Source: Neckera pumila
Lineage: Eukaryota > Streptophyta > Bryopsida > Hypnales > Neckeraceae
NCBI GenBank assembly: GCA_963969595.1
Contig: OZ018409.1
Location: 9,686,520-9,750,519 of the forward strand
Length of the DNA stretch: 64,000 nucleotides
Direction of reading: 5' to 3'
A model generated the notes under the pieces. That model ran no database searches. It worked only from the letters and a program-made list of their open reading frames with translations, and had not been told where the DNA came from. Of the stretch, positions 21,102-33,380 are shown one piece after another. Every line of letters begins with the position of its first letter. The first letter of the stretch is position 1. Both the position numbers and the translations under genes were made by a program.

Positions 21102-24100
21102 ATGGCGTCGAAACCACGAACCAAACGGGGTCCGAAAGGAGGTGAGCTAGCGGCTGAGAAGGAGAACGTTGATGGTTCGCCTGTGAAGGGTGTTGTGAAG
21201 AACACCAATAAGCCTTCTCTTGAGGAGGAGCTGGAGGCCATGACGAAAGCCTTGAAGCAGGTTTCTCTCGAGAAGGAGCTGAATGAAGCGAAGCTGAAGG
21301 AGAAGGATGAGCAGTTATCTGCTCAGGCTGCAGAGGCCGAGCGCATCCAGCATTTGCTGAAGAACTCCGATGAGGAAAAGAAAAGGCTTGAGGAGAAGCT
21401 GCGGAAGCTTCAGAAAGTTCAGGGATTCCAACCTACCTTGGTGTGTTTGATCTGAAATTTCTCCTCTATTTCCCGTAATTCATACTATTCACGTAGTTCC
21501 CGACAAGAGTAACAGCTTCATTTTTATGTTTTCTGTCTCTCAAGACCACACACCCTTATCCCAGTTAATCATAGTCCTCGTCATTTGGTGTATCTTTGTA
21601 CATTATGTTGATGTGACCTTCTGTTCGTTTATGGCTACCGACATTCAGTTAAATACTGACTTCGTTTGCTCTTTGCAACTGCAACTCTTTTGCAGTCATG
21701 AGCTAATTCTTTACTGTATGATATGGCTTGAATCTACAGAATCTTTCGATGGCAGTCCCTGACGTTCCAGAGGATTTGACTAAGAAAAAGAAGAAGGACC
21801 CCAACCGCCTGAAGAAGCCCAAGTCTGCATTCCTTCTTTGGTGCAAAGAGCATCGTCAGATGGTACATAATTCATGCCCTCTTAACTTGATTTCTGTTAT
21901 TTGCTCACATGAGGTCTCCGTTTCTTAGGACCGTCTAACTGTCTTCTTTATGTGCAGGTGTGTGAAGAGAATCCCAATGCCACTTTCGCTGAGATCAGTA
22001 CCATTATGGGAGATAAATGGAAGAATGTCTCTGAAGAAGAACGCAAACCATACGAAGATAGATATAAAGTAGAGAAGGACGTCTACCTAAAGGTACATTT
22101 CCAGAGCCAGTGCCTTCCGAATTACATTATCTGCTTATTTAATGCAAATTGAACTCTGCTACAAGACACGGAGTTCGCTGAGACGTCATGTTGTCACACT
22201 CTTAACGGAATTAACCCGATTAGGCCCTATGGAAAGTGGTACAGCGAGTGCAATGTTTAATAACATTAGAGTTGAAATTATATCTTTTGAGCATACAGCG
22301 GGGCTTGTTTTACAGCTGCATGCGCTGATTGCCTTGTTTTTTGGCTTCATTAAGTTGGTTGGTCAGGAGAAGCGAGAGACAGAGGCATTAAAGTTATTTC
22401 ATGAGGAACAGAACAAGAAGCAGGCCCAAGAACTTCTGGAACAGTACCTTGCTTACAAGAAGGTATCTCTTCAGGCGCTCTTTTCAATTTTCCCCTCACA
22501 TTTGTGATAGAATTTAATGACATCGGATAAATTTATGTACGGGGTGCTTCATATTAACATACTCAATTCGAGTGTTTCATAATGAGTTCCAATAATTAAA
22601 GATTATAGGAACATGTTTTTTGTCTGCACTTTTTGCAGGACGCTGAGACTGACAATGGAAAGAAGAAGAAGTAAGTTTTTGAGATGATAACCGGATTTTC
22701 TTTCTGCTTTTGATTAGATGGAATGAGGATTGATAGACTGGTAGTTTTTTACTGTAGGCCTGATGTTCGTTACCTGCTTGGATTGTTTATCCGGATATAC
22801 AAGTAGTTGTAGTTGTTAACCCGTCAGCAATTCACAGGAAGGAGAAAGATCCTTTGAAACCCAAGCATCCTATTTCTGCCTTCTTTGCCTTCTCTCAATC
22901 TCGACGACCAGCTCTGCTGGAGGAGAAAAAACCTGTTACAGAGGTAATCTTTGTATTCAAATACCCATAATCCTTTAAATTGTCTCATTCATTTGTCTGA
23001 GCCAGTAACATGTTTTTCTCCATGCTCACATTTTTAAACGCCAGCTTGTGGAAAGAATGACAAATCATGAAAGTACTTGCAGATTTCAAAGATCCTGGGA
23101 GAAGAATGGAAAGCCCTGAGTGCTCCCGAGCGAGTTCCTTTTGAGGAGGTAAAAACCTAGACCTTCCTTATCCTATCAGATGTTTTTGAATGCCGTAGCA
23201 ATTCGAGAGCTTCGTTCTTGTCACTGACATCGGATTTGCTTTTCATCTATTTTCGCAGATTGCCGCAAAGGAGAAAGAGAGATACTCTGTGGAGCTTGAG
23301 GCCTACAAAAGAAACAAAGCTGAGGTAAAATTGGGTATTCTTTATTAGACGAAAAATTGCATCAATGTATCTCATTTGTGTATTAAATGATACTGGGTAT
23401 CATTTAATGGTTTTCATGCGTTCCTCAGGACCTGTCGACAATGGAGCGAGAAGCAGAGGAGAAGTCTAAGTTGGAGAAAGCTCAAGCTCTTCAGCTCTAC
23501 AAGCAGAAAGAAAAACTGGATCAGGCTAAAAAGGTAAAGCTCTAACAATATGAAAGTTGATGCTCACGTCTTATACTTGTCGATCTTATGCTTTTCCTCA
23601 TTATCAGGAACTTCAAGAAATGGGCATTTGCGTCAGGATATGTCATCTTCTGTGCATCGGTACGGATTTTTTCAATGTCTGACGGATGAGTTGGTCTTTC
23701 TTTGCAGGTAATGAAAGAATCAATCAAGGAAAAGAAGGATCAGGCTAAGGAAAAGAAGGATCAGGCCAAGGCACAGAAGGATCCAACTAAGGCACAGAAG
23801 GATCAGACAAAGGAAAAGAAGGACTTGGCCAAGGTTAAGAAGGATCTGACAAAGGAAAAGAAGGATTTGGCTCAGGATAAGAAGGATCAAGCCAAGGAGA
23901 AAAAGAAAGCCAAAGACCCAAACAAACCAAAGAAACCTCTTTCATCGTACTTGGTTTTTGGGTAAGGGAGTTTCTATCTGATAGTGTTTGATGTTTGCTT
24001 TATTCTGCGTGCTTGCTTACTCGCATCATGCTGGGGAGAATATTTGGGTCTTTCTCAGGACAAATGCCGTTGAAATTGCGGTGGACCATGTAACGTGTTA

Positions 24101-24541
24101 ATGTACGAGAACATCTCGTTTCATGTTGAGCTAAGTCGCTGAGAGCCATTCGTTTATGGGTGCAGCATGGAGATGAGGAAAAATCTTGCCAATGATCAAG
24201 CTGGATTAAATTTCGCCGACACCAATGCCCACATTTCACAAAAGTGGAAGGTATTACTCTTGTTATGTTTTCTACAACCTGAGGTCTGATTGTCACAGGG
24301 GCCGTAAGTGCCTGTATTGTGTATGCACACGTACTTGTCGCTTTGCATGACTAATTGCTTTCTTTATGTACCTTAAATTGTTATCTACTGTAGTAACCTT
24401 ACGATTTCATCCTCAATTGGTACACAGGAACTCTCCGATAAGGAAAAGGAACCTTGGAATGAGATGGCAGCACTTTTGAAGAAAAAGTACGAGGTCGATA
24501 TGGAGGAGTATCGGAAGACAAATCCTGAGGCAGTTGTATGA
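21102..24541 (+). CDS. Triple HMG-box protein (3xHMG-box type, 12 coding exons, 506 aa)
   Basis: Coding exons: 21102-21440, 21740-21862, 21958-22092, 22367-22462, 22639-22670, 22838-22943, 23083-23148, 23259-23324, 23429-23533, 23708-23961, 24166-24250, 24428-24541. All are GT-AG, phase is consistent, and they sum to 507 codons including stop. The N-terminal part (about 40-108) is a charged coiled coil. Three HMG boxes follow, near residues 133-202 (DPNRLKKPKSAFLLW), 246-316 (KDPLKPKHPISAFFAF) and 425-495 (KDPNKPKKPLSSYLVFG), each with the W-K core (DKWKNVS, EEWKAL, QKWKELS). A 68-residue lysine-rich linker of KKDQAKE-like repeats precedes box 3. HMG boxes bend DNA. The plant 3xHMG-box family (two Arabidopsis members) is nuclear and binds mitotic chromosomes, so a chromatin role in dividing cells is inferred. 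Confidence 0.93.
23708..23913 (+). repeat. In-frame lysine-rich repeat inside the HMG-box gene
   Basis: About nine tandem 21-bp units encode variants of K-x-x-K-K-D-x-A/T (KEKKDQAKEKKDQAK...). The repeat fills most of exon 10 before HMG box 3 and keeps frame throughout. Confidence 0.8.
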
Positions 24542-25750
24542 TTCCTCTAATCGAACACAGACGTTGTACTGTGCATTCAACACGTCTTGTTGAATCTTCT
24601 GGCACAATTTTTCTTGTTGTCCTCCTTCAACTTCGACATTAAAACTCCGTGTCAGTTGCAGGCTACAGTCTCTACCCTCTAGTTGCTTTTAGATCATAGT
24701 TGATTTCCCGACTCTCCATTTATTCTGACCCTGTTCTGACAAGCGTGACTTGGCTGTAGGCTGCCCACTGTAAATTTTGCGTCCTTGGGTCTCGTTGAAT
24801 TTTTGTTTTATCTTAGAGCATCAATTTGTAGCTCACTTGAACTTTTACAAACGATGTAAATTTTCCAGCAGAACGCATTCACAACAATGTCATAAGAGTC
24901 AACAATGTCGCGTCTATAATTTGAGGTTTCATTAACAGAAAGTATTCCTCGCTGTGTCTGATAATGTATAGCCATATGTACCTCATGTAACTTATAAGCA
25001 TGGAGTGTCTGAAATCTTCAGGCTTATGACTTCGTTCGGGCCGGCCAGGGTAAACAAAAACTAACTCTGAGAGACTGTCCTTGTTGAACTGCCTAGCATT
25101 TATTGGATCTTTCAATTCTTCTCACTCAGTCAGTGTACTGTACAGTACATTATCAGGTAAAAATCGTATCACGCCGCTTCAAACTTTGAGTTCTTCTTAT
25201 AAATTGGAAATTAGAATCAATATGCAAGATTTGAAAAATGCAGCACCGGTAGAATGTAAGGCAAATTTCATACGGCTTCACATCTGCCAGTCGGGTACAG
25301 AAAGATTACGAACTATTTTCGCAGTGAGACTTCAGCCAACAGTCTAGAAACTTCAGGATGTAACTTTCTCGAAATTTGTCCAAATTCAAAACTGCAAATT
25401 GCATTGGAATCATATAATGTGATGGTTTGACAAATGTTTATATGAAAATTTACAAATGATTAAAGTGTTAGACATATTGTAAACAAATGTACACAATATA
25501 TTGAGCAGTATACCAGTTAACAGAGAGTAGTGATTCTACGAAAGACATTAGGAAGAAATTGATCTTTCAAGGAATTGTGAGTTTCTATAGTATTAGTATA
25601 ACTAAGTTTAGAAAAGAGCTCAATAGTTACAATGTCTATGGTGGCATGAATGGTAAGGTAGAAGCACCTAACTCACACGATTTGTTTTAATCCACACCTT
25701 AAGTTTGGCTGTTTGTTTTGTTTTGTTTTGTTTGTTTGTTTATTATGTTG
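24542..25750. other. 3' flank of the HMG-box gene and intergenic DNA
   Basis: T-rich 3' flank to about 24870, then mixed DNA. No further gene recognised. Confidence 0.3.
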
Positions 25751-25759
25751 AGATCTCCC

Positions 25760-26090
25760 GGATCGTGCGTCCTCTGGCTAGGTGCTTGGTACCATCGGAA
25801 AGCCCTCGGCAAGGAAGGATGCATGGGCTTGGTTTCGTGGTGTTTGGAGCTACGGTGCAGAAGTTATTGAATTTCAAAGAATTTATTGATCCAAAATTAG
25901 AAAATTACTTTTACTTTGATTTTGGTCGCGTTCTTGGTACGGTTGGAAAGCTCTTGGCTAGGAGGGGTGGACAGGCTTTGTTTTGTGGCGCTTGGAATGA
26001 CGGTGTGAAAGATATTGAATTTTGAAGTTTTTATTATGAATAAAAAAATTAGAAAATATTTTTACTATGATTTTGGTTGTGACAACGGCA
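25760..26090. repeat. Imperfect tandem repeat, unit about 151 bp
   Basis: Two adjacent units share CTTGGTACCATCGGAAAGCC / CTTGGTACGGTTGGAAAGCT, then TGAATTT and AATTAGAAAAT blocks and TTTTACTWTGATTTTGGT. No coding capacity recognised. Confidence 0.55.
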
Positions 26091-26679
26091 CAAGCCACAT
26101 TAATATGCTCTAAAAAATAATAAGTGGGACCCAAAGTGAACAGGTGTGATTCCAAGAAGTTGTCACTATCATGATGGAAATTCTTGTGTTGGCCAATCAC
26201 CTATGTATGATCGAAGATTGAAGTGTGTCTCTTTTGGGTGTTTGTGTGGCCACTTTGGTGTTAGTCTAGTGTGCACAGTAGGTGCATCTAGGGAGTTGTT
26301 TTCAAAAATTCATATTATATTCATACAAGCTCAGAAAAATAGAAAACCAATTTTCTTGGTTTTCTAAATCATTTCCTAACAGGCCTATATCATTTTATTT
26401 TGTAGCCACCTTCAAGATCTATAGATCAAAACAAGTGTCCAAATTAGGTGCTTCTACCTTAATACGTAAGCACACAATAAATTCAACTTCCCAACAAGAA
26501 GACTGCAAAAAACATGACAACAAATGCAGACAATTGCAATTCTAGTGGGACACGTGCATGGCCCCATAATTTTAGCCATTTAGCCAAAAATAATCCACAA
26601 TATGTACAACAACTGGAGTTTGTGGAGAATCTGATGCCCCAATGTGAGGGTCAATGATATACGGGCAATAGATAGTCGA

Positions 26680-26936
26680 GCTTATAGTTGTATGACGAGC
26701 CTCTTGCGGAGGCTGTTTTGCTCTCCATGTTTTACCCTGGGAAAAACACAGGAACGTTTTGTTTGCTACGCATGAATTTTTTTGCAAATTCTGAGTTCAT
26801 ATTTGCAATCAGAGGCCCTAAATTAGCTAGGAGAGGTGTTAATAGTTGAACAAAGACGGCACAAAATAGGGGGTCCTTTTTTTTACATTCACCCTGGGCT
26901 TGACCTCCGCATGAGGCTCGTCATACAACTATAAAC
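26680..26936. mobile_element. MITE with TCGA duplication, copy 2 of the TCRA family (257 bp)
   Basis: Begins GCTTATAGTTGTATGACGAG and ends CATACAACTATAAAC, bordered by TCGA at 26676-26679 and 26937-26940. In inverse orientation it aligns with the 5722-5975 copy over its full length. Confidence 0.8.
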
Positions 26937-27317
26937 TCGATCGCAATAGATCAGACTTCTATTATTATCAAATTCCATCCAAAAAACCACCACCATTGCT
27001 TGTTTGTTTTTGGACAGCTCAACTCAGCTTACAAGTTGGGACAAGTCCACCTCAGTCATGACATATACCTAATTAAGCCAAAATTTTGGACTATTCATTT
27101 ATGTGATACATTGGCTAATTACTCATTAGTTATTCTAATTAGAGAGTGGATAAAACTCTTTCTAACCAAGTTCTTTACACTTAGAAGCAATCTATTAGAG
27201 GATTCATTTTGTTCCTAATCTATATGTTAGATAAGCTTTATACTATAAGTATATTAGCAACATTTCACTGAATGCATACACTTTACATAAAATACTTTGT
27301 CTCCCTCAATCCTAACA

Positions 27318-27330
27318 TGGTATCAGATCA
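27318..27330 (+). other. Copia-type primer-binding-site-like motif
   Basis: TGGTATCAGATCA follows CTAACA. It resembles the initiator-Met tRNA primer-binding site just after the 5' LTR of plant copia elements (usual form TGGTATCAGAGC). The AT-rich 200-300 bp before it could be the LTR. No matching LTR was found with certainty. Confidence 0.4.
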
Positions 27331-27339
27331 CTATGTGCT

Positions 27340-28100
27340 ATCTTCAAACCCCTGCAGTAAAAATTTCAAGCAAGGATGTCTTTGATCTACCAATTTGTGA
27401 ACATGAAAGAGATGCAATTGAAATTGCACTTCAATTGACAAATGCAGCTTGTAGAAAGAAAAATTACCTACACAAAAATTATTCTTTAGTATAATAAGTT
27501 CGTTCCAATGGAGACAATTAAGTAGGATAGTTCTATGCTAATAGATTCAATTCCAAAAATTCAATAATACAATCCAACTACCGAAGGACATGCAATCACT
27601 CATCCATTTCTAGTCTATGACAAAACACCAAGTCAGTATGAGCACACACACTTTGACACAACCAACTTGGCTTTTCACACACAATTTGGCTCTACACACA
27701 CAATTATCAATTTCAATTATCCCAATCCCAATTAGTGTACACAATTACATTCACAACCTTATCCAATTTGGTCAACATTGCATTCTATTATATAACCAAT
27801 TAGAGTTTACAAATTAATTTTTATGCACAATCCAATTTGGTTTGAAGTTTCTTGAGATTAAATTAACTCAAAATCACTTCCACAAACTATTCTACATTCT
27901 TCATTTTTTTTTGTTAACTTTCAACTCTTTGCTTCATAACATTCTCATCCAAATTGATCTACTTCCACAACAATTCTCTCACACTACAATGACATCAAAC
28001 ACACTCAAGAATTAAAAAAAAAAAAACCCAGCCATATCGGGCTAAGACTCGCACTTGCGACTCTAGCAGTGGGTACCTTCCAATAACCAAAAAGGAAGCT
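27340..28100. other. Low-GC stretch with AC-rich words
   Basis: No gene recognised. 27620-27780 is rich in CACACA and CAATTT words, probably decayed retroelement or simple repeat. Confidence 0.3.
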
Positions 28101-28104
28101 AAAT

Positions 28105-28340
28105 AGCCAGCATCAATTCCCTTTCAATTCCAACTTGGCAAAAAGACATCGCGTCCTTTACCATCCCATTCACATGACTTCCAATTTGGTAACCTATCCA
28201 ATCACTAAGTCTCTACTTTCAACTAAGCTTCTATTGACACCAAATTGACATATTAATTCACATCCATAAGACTAATACTCTTTACATTGCACTCCAAAAC
28301 TTAGAACAATTCATTACAAAAAATGCAACCAAAAATCTCC
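28105..28340. repeat. Direct repeat, first copy
   Basis: About 220 bp (CAATTCCAACTTGGCAAAAA ... ACTTCCAATTTGGTAAC ... CACATCCATAAGACTAATAC) recurs in direct orientation at 30930-31150 with moderate divergence. It may be a decayed LTR or duplicated leader sequence; the second copy lies just before the copia gag remnant. Confidence 0.5.
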
Positions 28341-28536
28341 TCCTATGTAGCCCCGGATTCAAATGTTTGCGTCCCTGCAAATATCCTACTTAGGTTGCTT
28401 GCCTTTAGTAGTATACTCTATAGCCGCATTTATCAAATTGAAAATATATGAAGCCATCTGCAGCTTCCCATAATTGGCCTTAAAATCAACTACCAATTTA
28501 TGAATTGTTCTTGTAAGTGGGAGAGCCTTATTAATT

Positions 28537-28644
28537 CACTACAAGAAAACAATGTCTAAATTGATAGAAAATTGACAAAATAATGTCCAAATTGACAAAA
28601 AATTGACAAAAAAATGTCCGAATTGACACTACTCCCTTGTAGTG
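28537..28644. mobile_element. Short CACTA-ended MITE (108 bp)
   Basis: Starts CACTACAAGAAAAC and ends CCCTTGTAGTG. The interior is a run of AATTGACAAAAAATG-like words. A 3-bp duplication is not evident. Confidence 0.5.
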
Positions 28645-28975
28645 TAAAGAGCACCCCTCTTTGAACCGCCACAATTGCTTCCAAGGCACCTCCAATTTGC
28701 ATTGTTCTACAAGAAATACTTATATATGTCCATGAAATTTTCTATTGAGCTGTAATTTGCATGCATCACCGATTAGGACTTAGTGAGCTCTAGGTAGGAA
28801 TTGGCCGTTTACTTCCTAGTAAGTGGTTGAGATGGGAACTATGAATTGGAACACTTGAGCTCCTACACCTTCAATTGGAATAGCAAATTGGCTTAATCAC
28901 ATTCAATCTTTTATTAGTTTTAAACTTAAATGAATGACTTCAAACATTTGATTTCAAAATTTTATACATATGGAT

Positions 28976-30322
28976 TTATTTGAAAATCCAAATGCAATAA
29001 TTGTAATAAAACATACAATTTTGAATGGTATAGTTGTTGCTTACCATATTATTAGGTATTAAAGTTATATTTAATTTATAAGATAACAGAATATTTCCAC
29101 AATAATTTATTTTTATGAAATCATTTTTGAAATATAAAAAACATAAATTCTTCAATATAATACAATTGCATCTCTTTCCAATATCATTTGTATGTTCAAC
29201 ATAATCATAATAATCTTTTTGAATAATGTGGTTGCAATTTATTAATGGTAGTTTAGACATCTCTAGGATGGATTTTACATATATCATTTGTAATATATGG
29301 TTGCTTTTTAGTTTTAGTTTCCAAAATTGAAACCATTTTTTTGTTGTGCTTATTTCTTGACCACCTCAATAATTTCATGTTCAGACACGTACAAATTAAT
29401 ACTTGAGTTTGATATTTGTTGATGTTCTTTATGATTATTGATCTTCTTTATCATATTGGAACATGGTACATATTTCAATTTCTTTTCATGATTGATTTGC
29501 ATATTCAATGATGATTCCACTAGATTAATAATATTTTTATTTGTATTTTCTTTTGCATTTCTATATGTATTTTGAAGAATTACAAGCATATTTAACTTAA
29601 TAAAATTCTTCAATTTATATTGTTGCAAATCATAAATTTCTAATTGAACATTAAGGGCCTCAATATTGATTTTAGCATCACACACTATTTTATTCACAAT
29701 AAAAAAAAATTGTTTACCAAGAGCTAACTCATTAGATTGACAATTTATCATATTTTTATCCTCTTTTATTTCCTTATCAATTGCTTGTTTACATTCATTG
29801 AATATTTTTTATTGCAATGCATTTTTCATTTTTAATATTATTATTATATACAGTAAGATCCTCTCTCTCATTAGCAGTAATTTTAATATTTGGATTTGAT
29901 GTTTTGATTTGCATACGTAATTTATTTGACTTTTTTTGCATAATAATTCTATCTTGGTTCAAAGCTTCATTTTTTTTACTTACATAAAAAATAGTGCATT
30001 AAGTAATAAAAGATGAAGTTGTATATCTTTGGAATGAATAGATTCCAATTCACATATTTTGATCTTCTATGATGCTTCATTATTTGCCATCTTCTCTTTT
30101 TCTTCCAATGTCTTTGCCAAGTCAATTGATTTTATAAAATAATTTGCCTTTAAGAGATCCAATCTTTGCTTTACAATTTTTTTGATTGTGTTGCACATTA
30201 TGACTATTTATTGAAAGATCTTCCTCGGCCTTATCACATTGTGCCACCAATGAATTAAATGAAGTTTTCCAAAAAAATCCTTGTTCATAATATTTTCCAG
30301 TCAATTGTTTTAATTCTGTCAT
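28976..30322 (-). pseudogene. Unidentified decayed gene with coiled-coil character
   Basis: Minus-strand open segments at 30322-30122, 29751-29350 and 29287-28976 are rich in Lys, Asn, Glu and Ile. The first reads YYEQGFFWKTSFNSLVAQCD, then KAEEDLSINSHNV, which looks like real protein. The stretch between is broken by several stops. The segments may be one former coiled-coil protein, perhaps carried by a transposon. I do not recognise the family, and the last segment may be chance. Confidence 0.25.
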
Positions 30323-30599
30323 TAGATGACATATGAGGGCTATTTCAGGCCCGCTCCCTAATGTGGCCCAATTCTGTGAGCAACGGTACGGTCTGTCAAA
30401 ATTTATTTTTTAAAATTTAAAATTTTTATTTTTATTTTTTTTCAAATATCATTTTAAGCAGGGTTTTTTTTTTTGAAAATGACATGGCACGGTCTCGGCC
30501 ACATTAGCTAGCTAATGCTTCTGAGTTTCTACAGTCTGAAAACACAAGGAACTCTCTGAGAACTCGCGGTCTTCCAAGGCCCTCAAATGTCATCTAATG
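30320..30599. mobile_element. CATTAG-ended MITE, copy 2 (280 bp)
   Basis: Ends CATTAGATGACATATGAGGGC and GCCCTCAAATGTCATCTAATG (shown joined from about 21 bp at each end), with a long T-rich centre and GGCCACATTAGC inside. No direct duplication at the flanks (TTCTGT / TTTTTT). Confidence 0.65.
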
Positions 30600-30929
30600 T
30601 TTTTTTGATTCTAACTCTTCCAAAATAAATGATTAATTTTAATATCATTCCCTCTAATTTTAGGTTCACATGGATCAAATTGAACTTATATGTTTTGAAA
30701 TTCCATTTTTGGATTAGCATTCAATGGTCTACTATAAATATCATATGGAGTTTGAATAAAATATGATATTGGATCTCTTTTTGAATAATCCATCATTCTA
30801 TTTGGAAGCAATATCTAATAGATTAAAATTCTCTTGATGCACTATACCAATACTAGTTAAATGCATGTGATAAAGTCCATTTTGGTGTCAATAATTTAAA
30901 GATGAATCTATTAGCAATTGATTTTTTTA

Positions 30930-31150
30930 GTCAGCATCGGCACCCTCCAATTCCAACTTTGCAAAAAGACATTAGGGCCCTAACCATTCCATTTACGTGA
31001 CTTCCAATTTGGTAACTTGCCCAATCACAAAGTCTCTAATTTCAACTAGGCTTCCATTGACACCAAATTGGCATACTAATTCACATCCGTAAGACTAATA
31101 CTCCATACTTTGTACTCCAAAACTAAAAATCACTCAATACAAAAACACAA
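30930..31150. repeat. Direct repeat, second copy
   Basis: Partner of the 28105-28340 segment, 2.8 kb away in the same orientation. It precedes a gag remnant at 31.4 kb. Confidence 0.5.
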
Positions 31151-31399
31151 TAAAAAATCTCTTCTTCTACACAACTTTCATAAATGCATTTTTATAAGTA
31201 CTTCTAGACCCAATTTCAATGAAGAGCAAGAACACCCTCTGCAATTTGCACAAAGTACATATGGAATTAGAAACACCCCTTCAACTTACATTGAAGCAAT
31301 ATCAAATTTCAATGATGCAAATCCTGAATTTTTGTCCTGAAAATGAAGAATGTAAAATTCAAGCTATATTAAGATAAAAATATGGAAAACAATAACATT

Positions 31400-31985
31400 C
31401 AAGATAGAGATAAATCGCGTCACAAAATTTGATGGATCCTATTATAATTTATAAAAATATAAATTAACCCTTATTTTCAAAGTAGAAAAGTTATGGCTTA
31501 TAATAAATGGAGTACAATATTTACTGGTGGCACCAATAGCAGAAGAAATGGCTACTGGTAATCCTTCTTTGCCTTCCTCAGGTGTAGAAAACATAAGTAA
31601 GTAGGAGGATTAAGATGCATTAGCATTAACTATTATAAACAACTACTTTGAAAATTCAATCGTTTCCTACATTCAATTGTGTAAAACATCTCATTTAGCT
31701 TGGTCAAAACTGATTAATATTTTTAAATCACAAGATATAGTGACAATAATGCATCCAAAAGACAAATTACTAAACTTGAAATGAAAGAAAATACAAGTAT
31801 TGTTAAACACATTCATAACTTTAGAGTTCACCTAGAACAACTTATAGAAGTTGGTTCAATAATACCAAATGATGAAGCTGTAGTTATATTGAAGAAGAAA
31901 GTCAGGAGACTTCCTCAAACTACCAATCTCTCATTTGCTCCTTGCAAAGGCTGGAATAACTTTGTAATCGTTAATAAATGATTCA
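31400..31985 (+). pseudogene. Copia gag remnant
   Basis: The frame reads VTKFDGSYYNL, stop, KYKLTLIF, then LWLIINGVQ, the DUF4219-type start of copia gag (F-x-G-x-N-Y-x-x-W-K). Farther on, TSIVKHIHNFRVHLEQL and IPNDEAVVILKK match the gag-polypeptide block in which copia gags carry H-I-x-x-F-R. Stops and a shift lie between the two blocks. No pol follows on this strand. Confidence 0.65.
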
Positions 31986-31999
31986 AGAAGAGATTTTCT

Positions 32000-32829
32000 T
32001 CAAAGACTTTTATTTCAAATGCTTGATTTTGAGGATTCTAGATAAATAAGACACAAATTGTTTTTTAACTAAAAAGTTCATTAAAAATACTTAAACTCTT
32101 TAATTGTGATGAACTTCTTTTTTGTAATACATTATAAGTGTAGGCAACTAAAATCACATTTGGTAAAATCAAACTTTATTATAATTAAAACCTAAATTTG
32201 TATGACACAATAACATGGACTAAAATTATAATGAAGACAAATTGTTTTATTTTTTTTTATTGGAATGTAACTTTAGAGTCTTATCTTCCACTTTGATATT
32301 AAATTATGAAATTTTTTATAATTTTTTTGGTGGTATTCATAGAATCAATAATGTTCCAAATTAGGTTGATTAGAAATTTTTTTTGTAACATTTTAAAGTT
32401 TATATTGTGAATAATGATAATGAAGATCCTGATAATCTTCCTCTTCTTCCCACTGCTAGTGCTATTTTTTTATAAGCACCATGCATAGAGGCGGTTAATC
32501 AACTAGGATGTGAATGACAAGTGAATAAGAGTGCACAAAAGAAAAAATTGAATGCAGAAGATGTATGTATGCCTCATTAACAATCCACAATTCCAATTTT
32601 TCCTCTATTTTGGAATTTATTGTTGAATTAATATATAAACTTCAATGGAGGTCTTTTTATTTATGTTTTAAATATAAGTAAGAAATTTTATTTAGGGATT
32701 GAGAATAAAAGAAAATCACTAGAAGTATTCAATGGAACTAATAGATTTGCGGTTGTTTGCCTTCTAAGCTAAACCATTCATTTGATTTGCCAATGTGTTA
32801 AATTACACATACATATATACATACATATA

Positions 32830-32865
<36 letters not shown>

Positions 32866-33380
32866 TATATGTATGTATATTTTAATATATTTTGTTTAAG
32901 TAAAAGGAACAAGACTTGTCTTATGAAATCTCTGGATTCCAAACCTACCCACCAATTGAAATCTCTTATAATTGTCATCCCATTAAACAAAATGGAGTGA
33001 TTCAAATCTTTTCAAGTCTAATAAATCTTAGAACCAATTCCAAGATTTCATTTTTCAAAAAAGTGATTTTTAAAAAGTTTTTTTGAGCTATCCGGACTGC
33101 TTATTAATTGTTGAAAATGACATATCATCTAATAACTTTGCAATAGCGGTGAAAATCACTCATGCAATGACTTGACATTGTTTCAGTCACAAAATTTGTA
33201 GAAATAAACCTTTAGCATCTCAAACCAAAATTAACTAACATCAATTATACAGCTCAGAAAAATATAATGAATTCAAAGAAATAAAGAAGGATATAGTTGA
33301 CACAATAATCACTACTGCTTTAACTATAGTGCTAGAAACAGAAAAGAAAAACATATTAATTCACAGAAGTATTATACTTG
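32000..33380. other. AT-rich DNA with an ACAT microsatellite
   Basis: No gene recognised. 32805-32880 is a (ACAT)n/(AT)n run that inverts to (ATGT)n at its end, so it can fold on itself. Confidence 0.45.

Noticed and set aside
28020..28110. tRNA-like stretch (GGGCTAAGACTCGCACTTGC)
   Set aside because: No cloverleaf with a proper anticodon stem and T-arm could be drawn.
32805..32880. ACAT/ATGT run as a hairpin gene or regulatory element
   Set aside because: It is a plain microsatellite; the self-pairing follows from the repeat.
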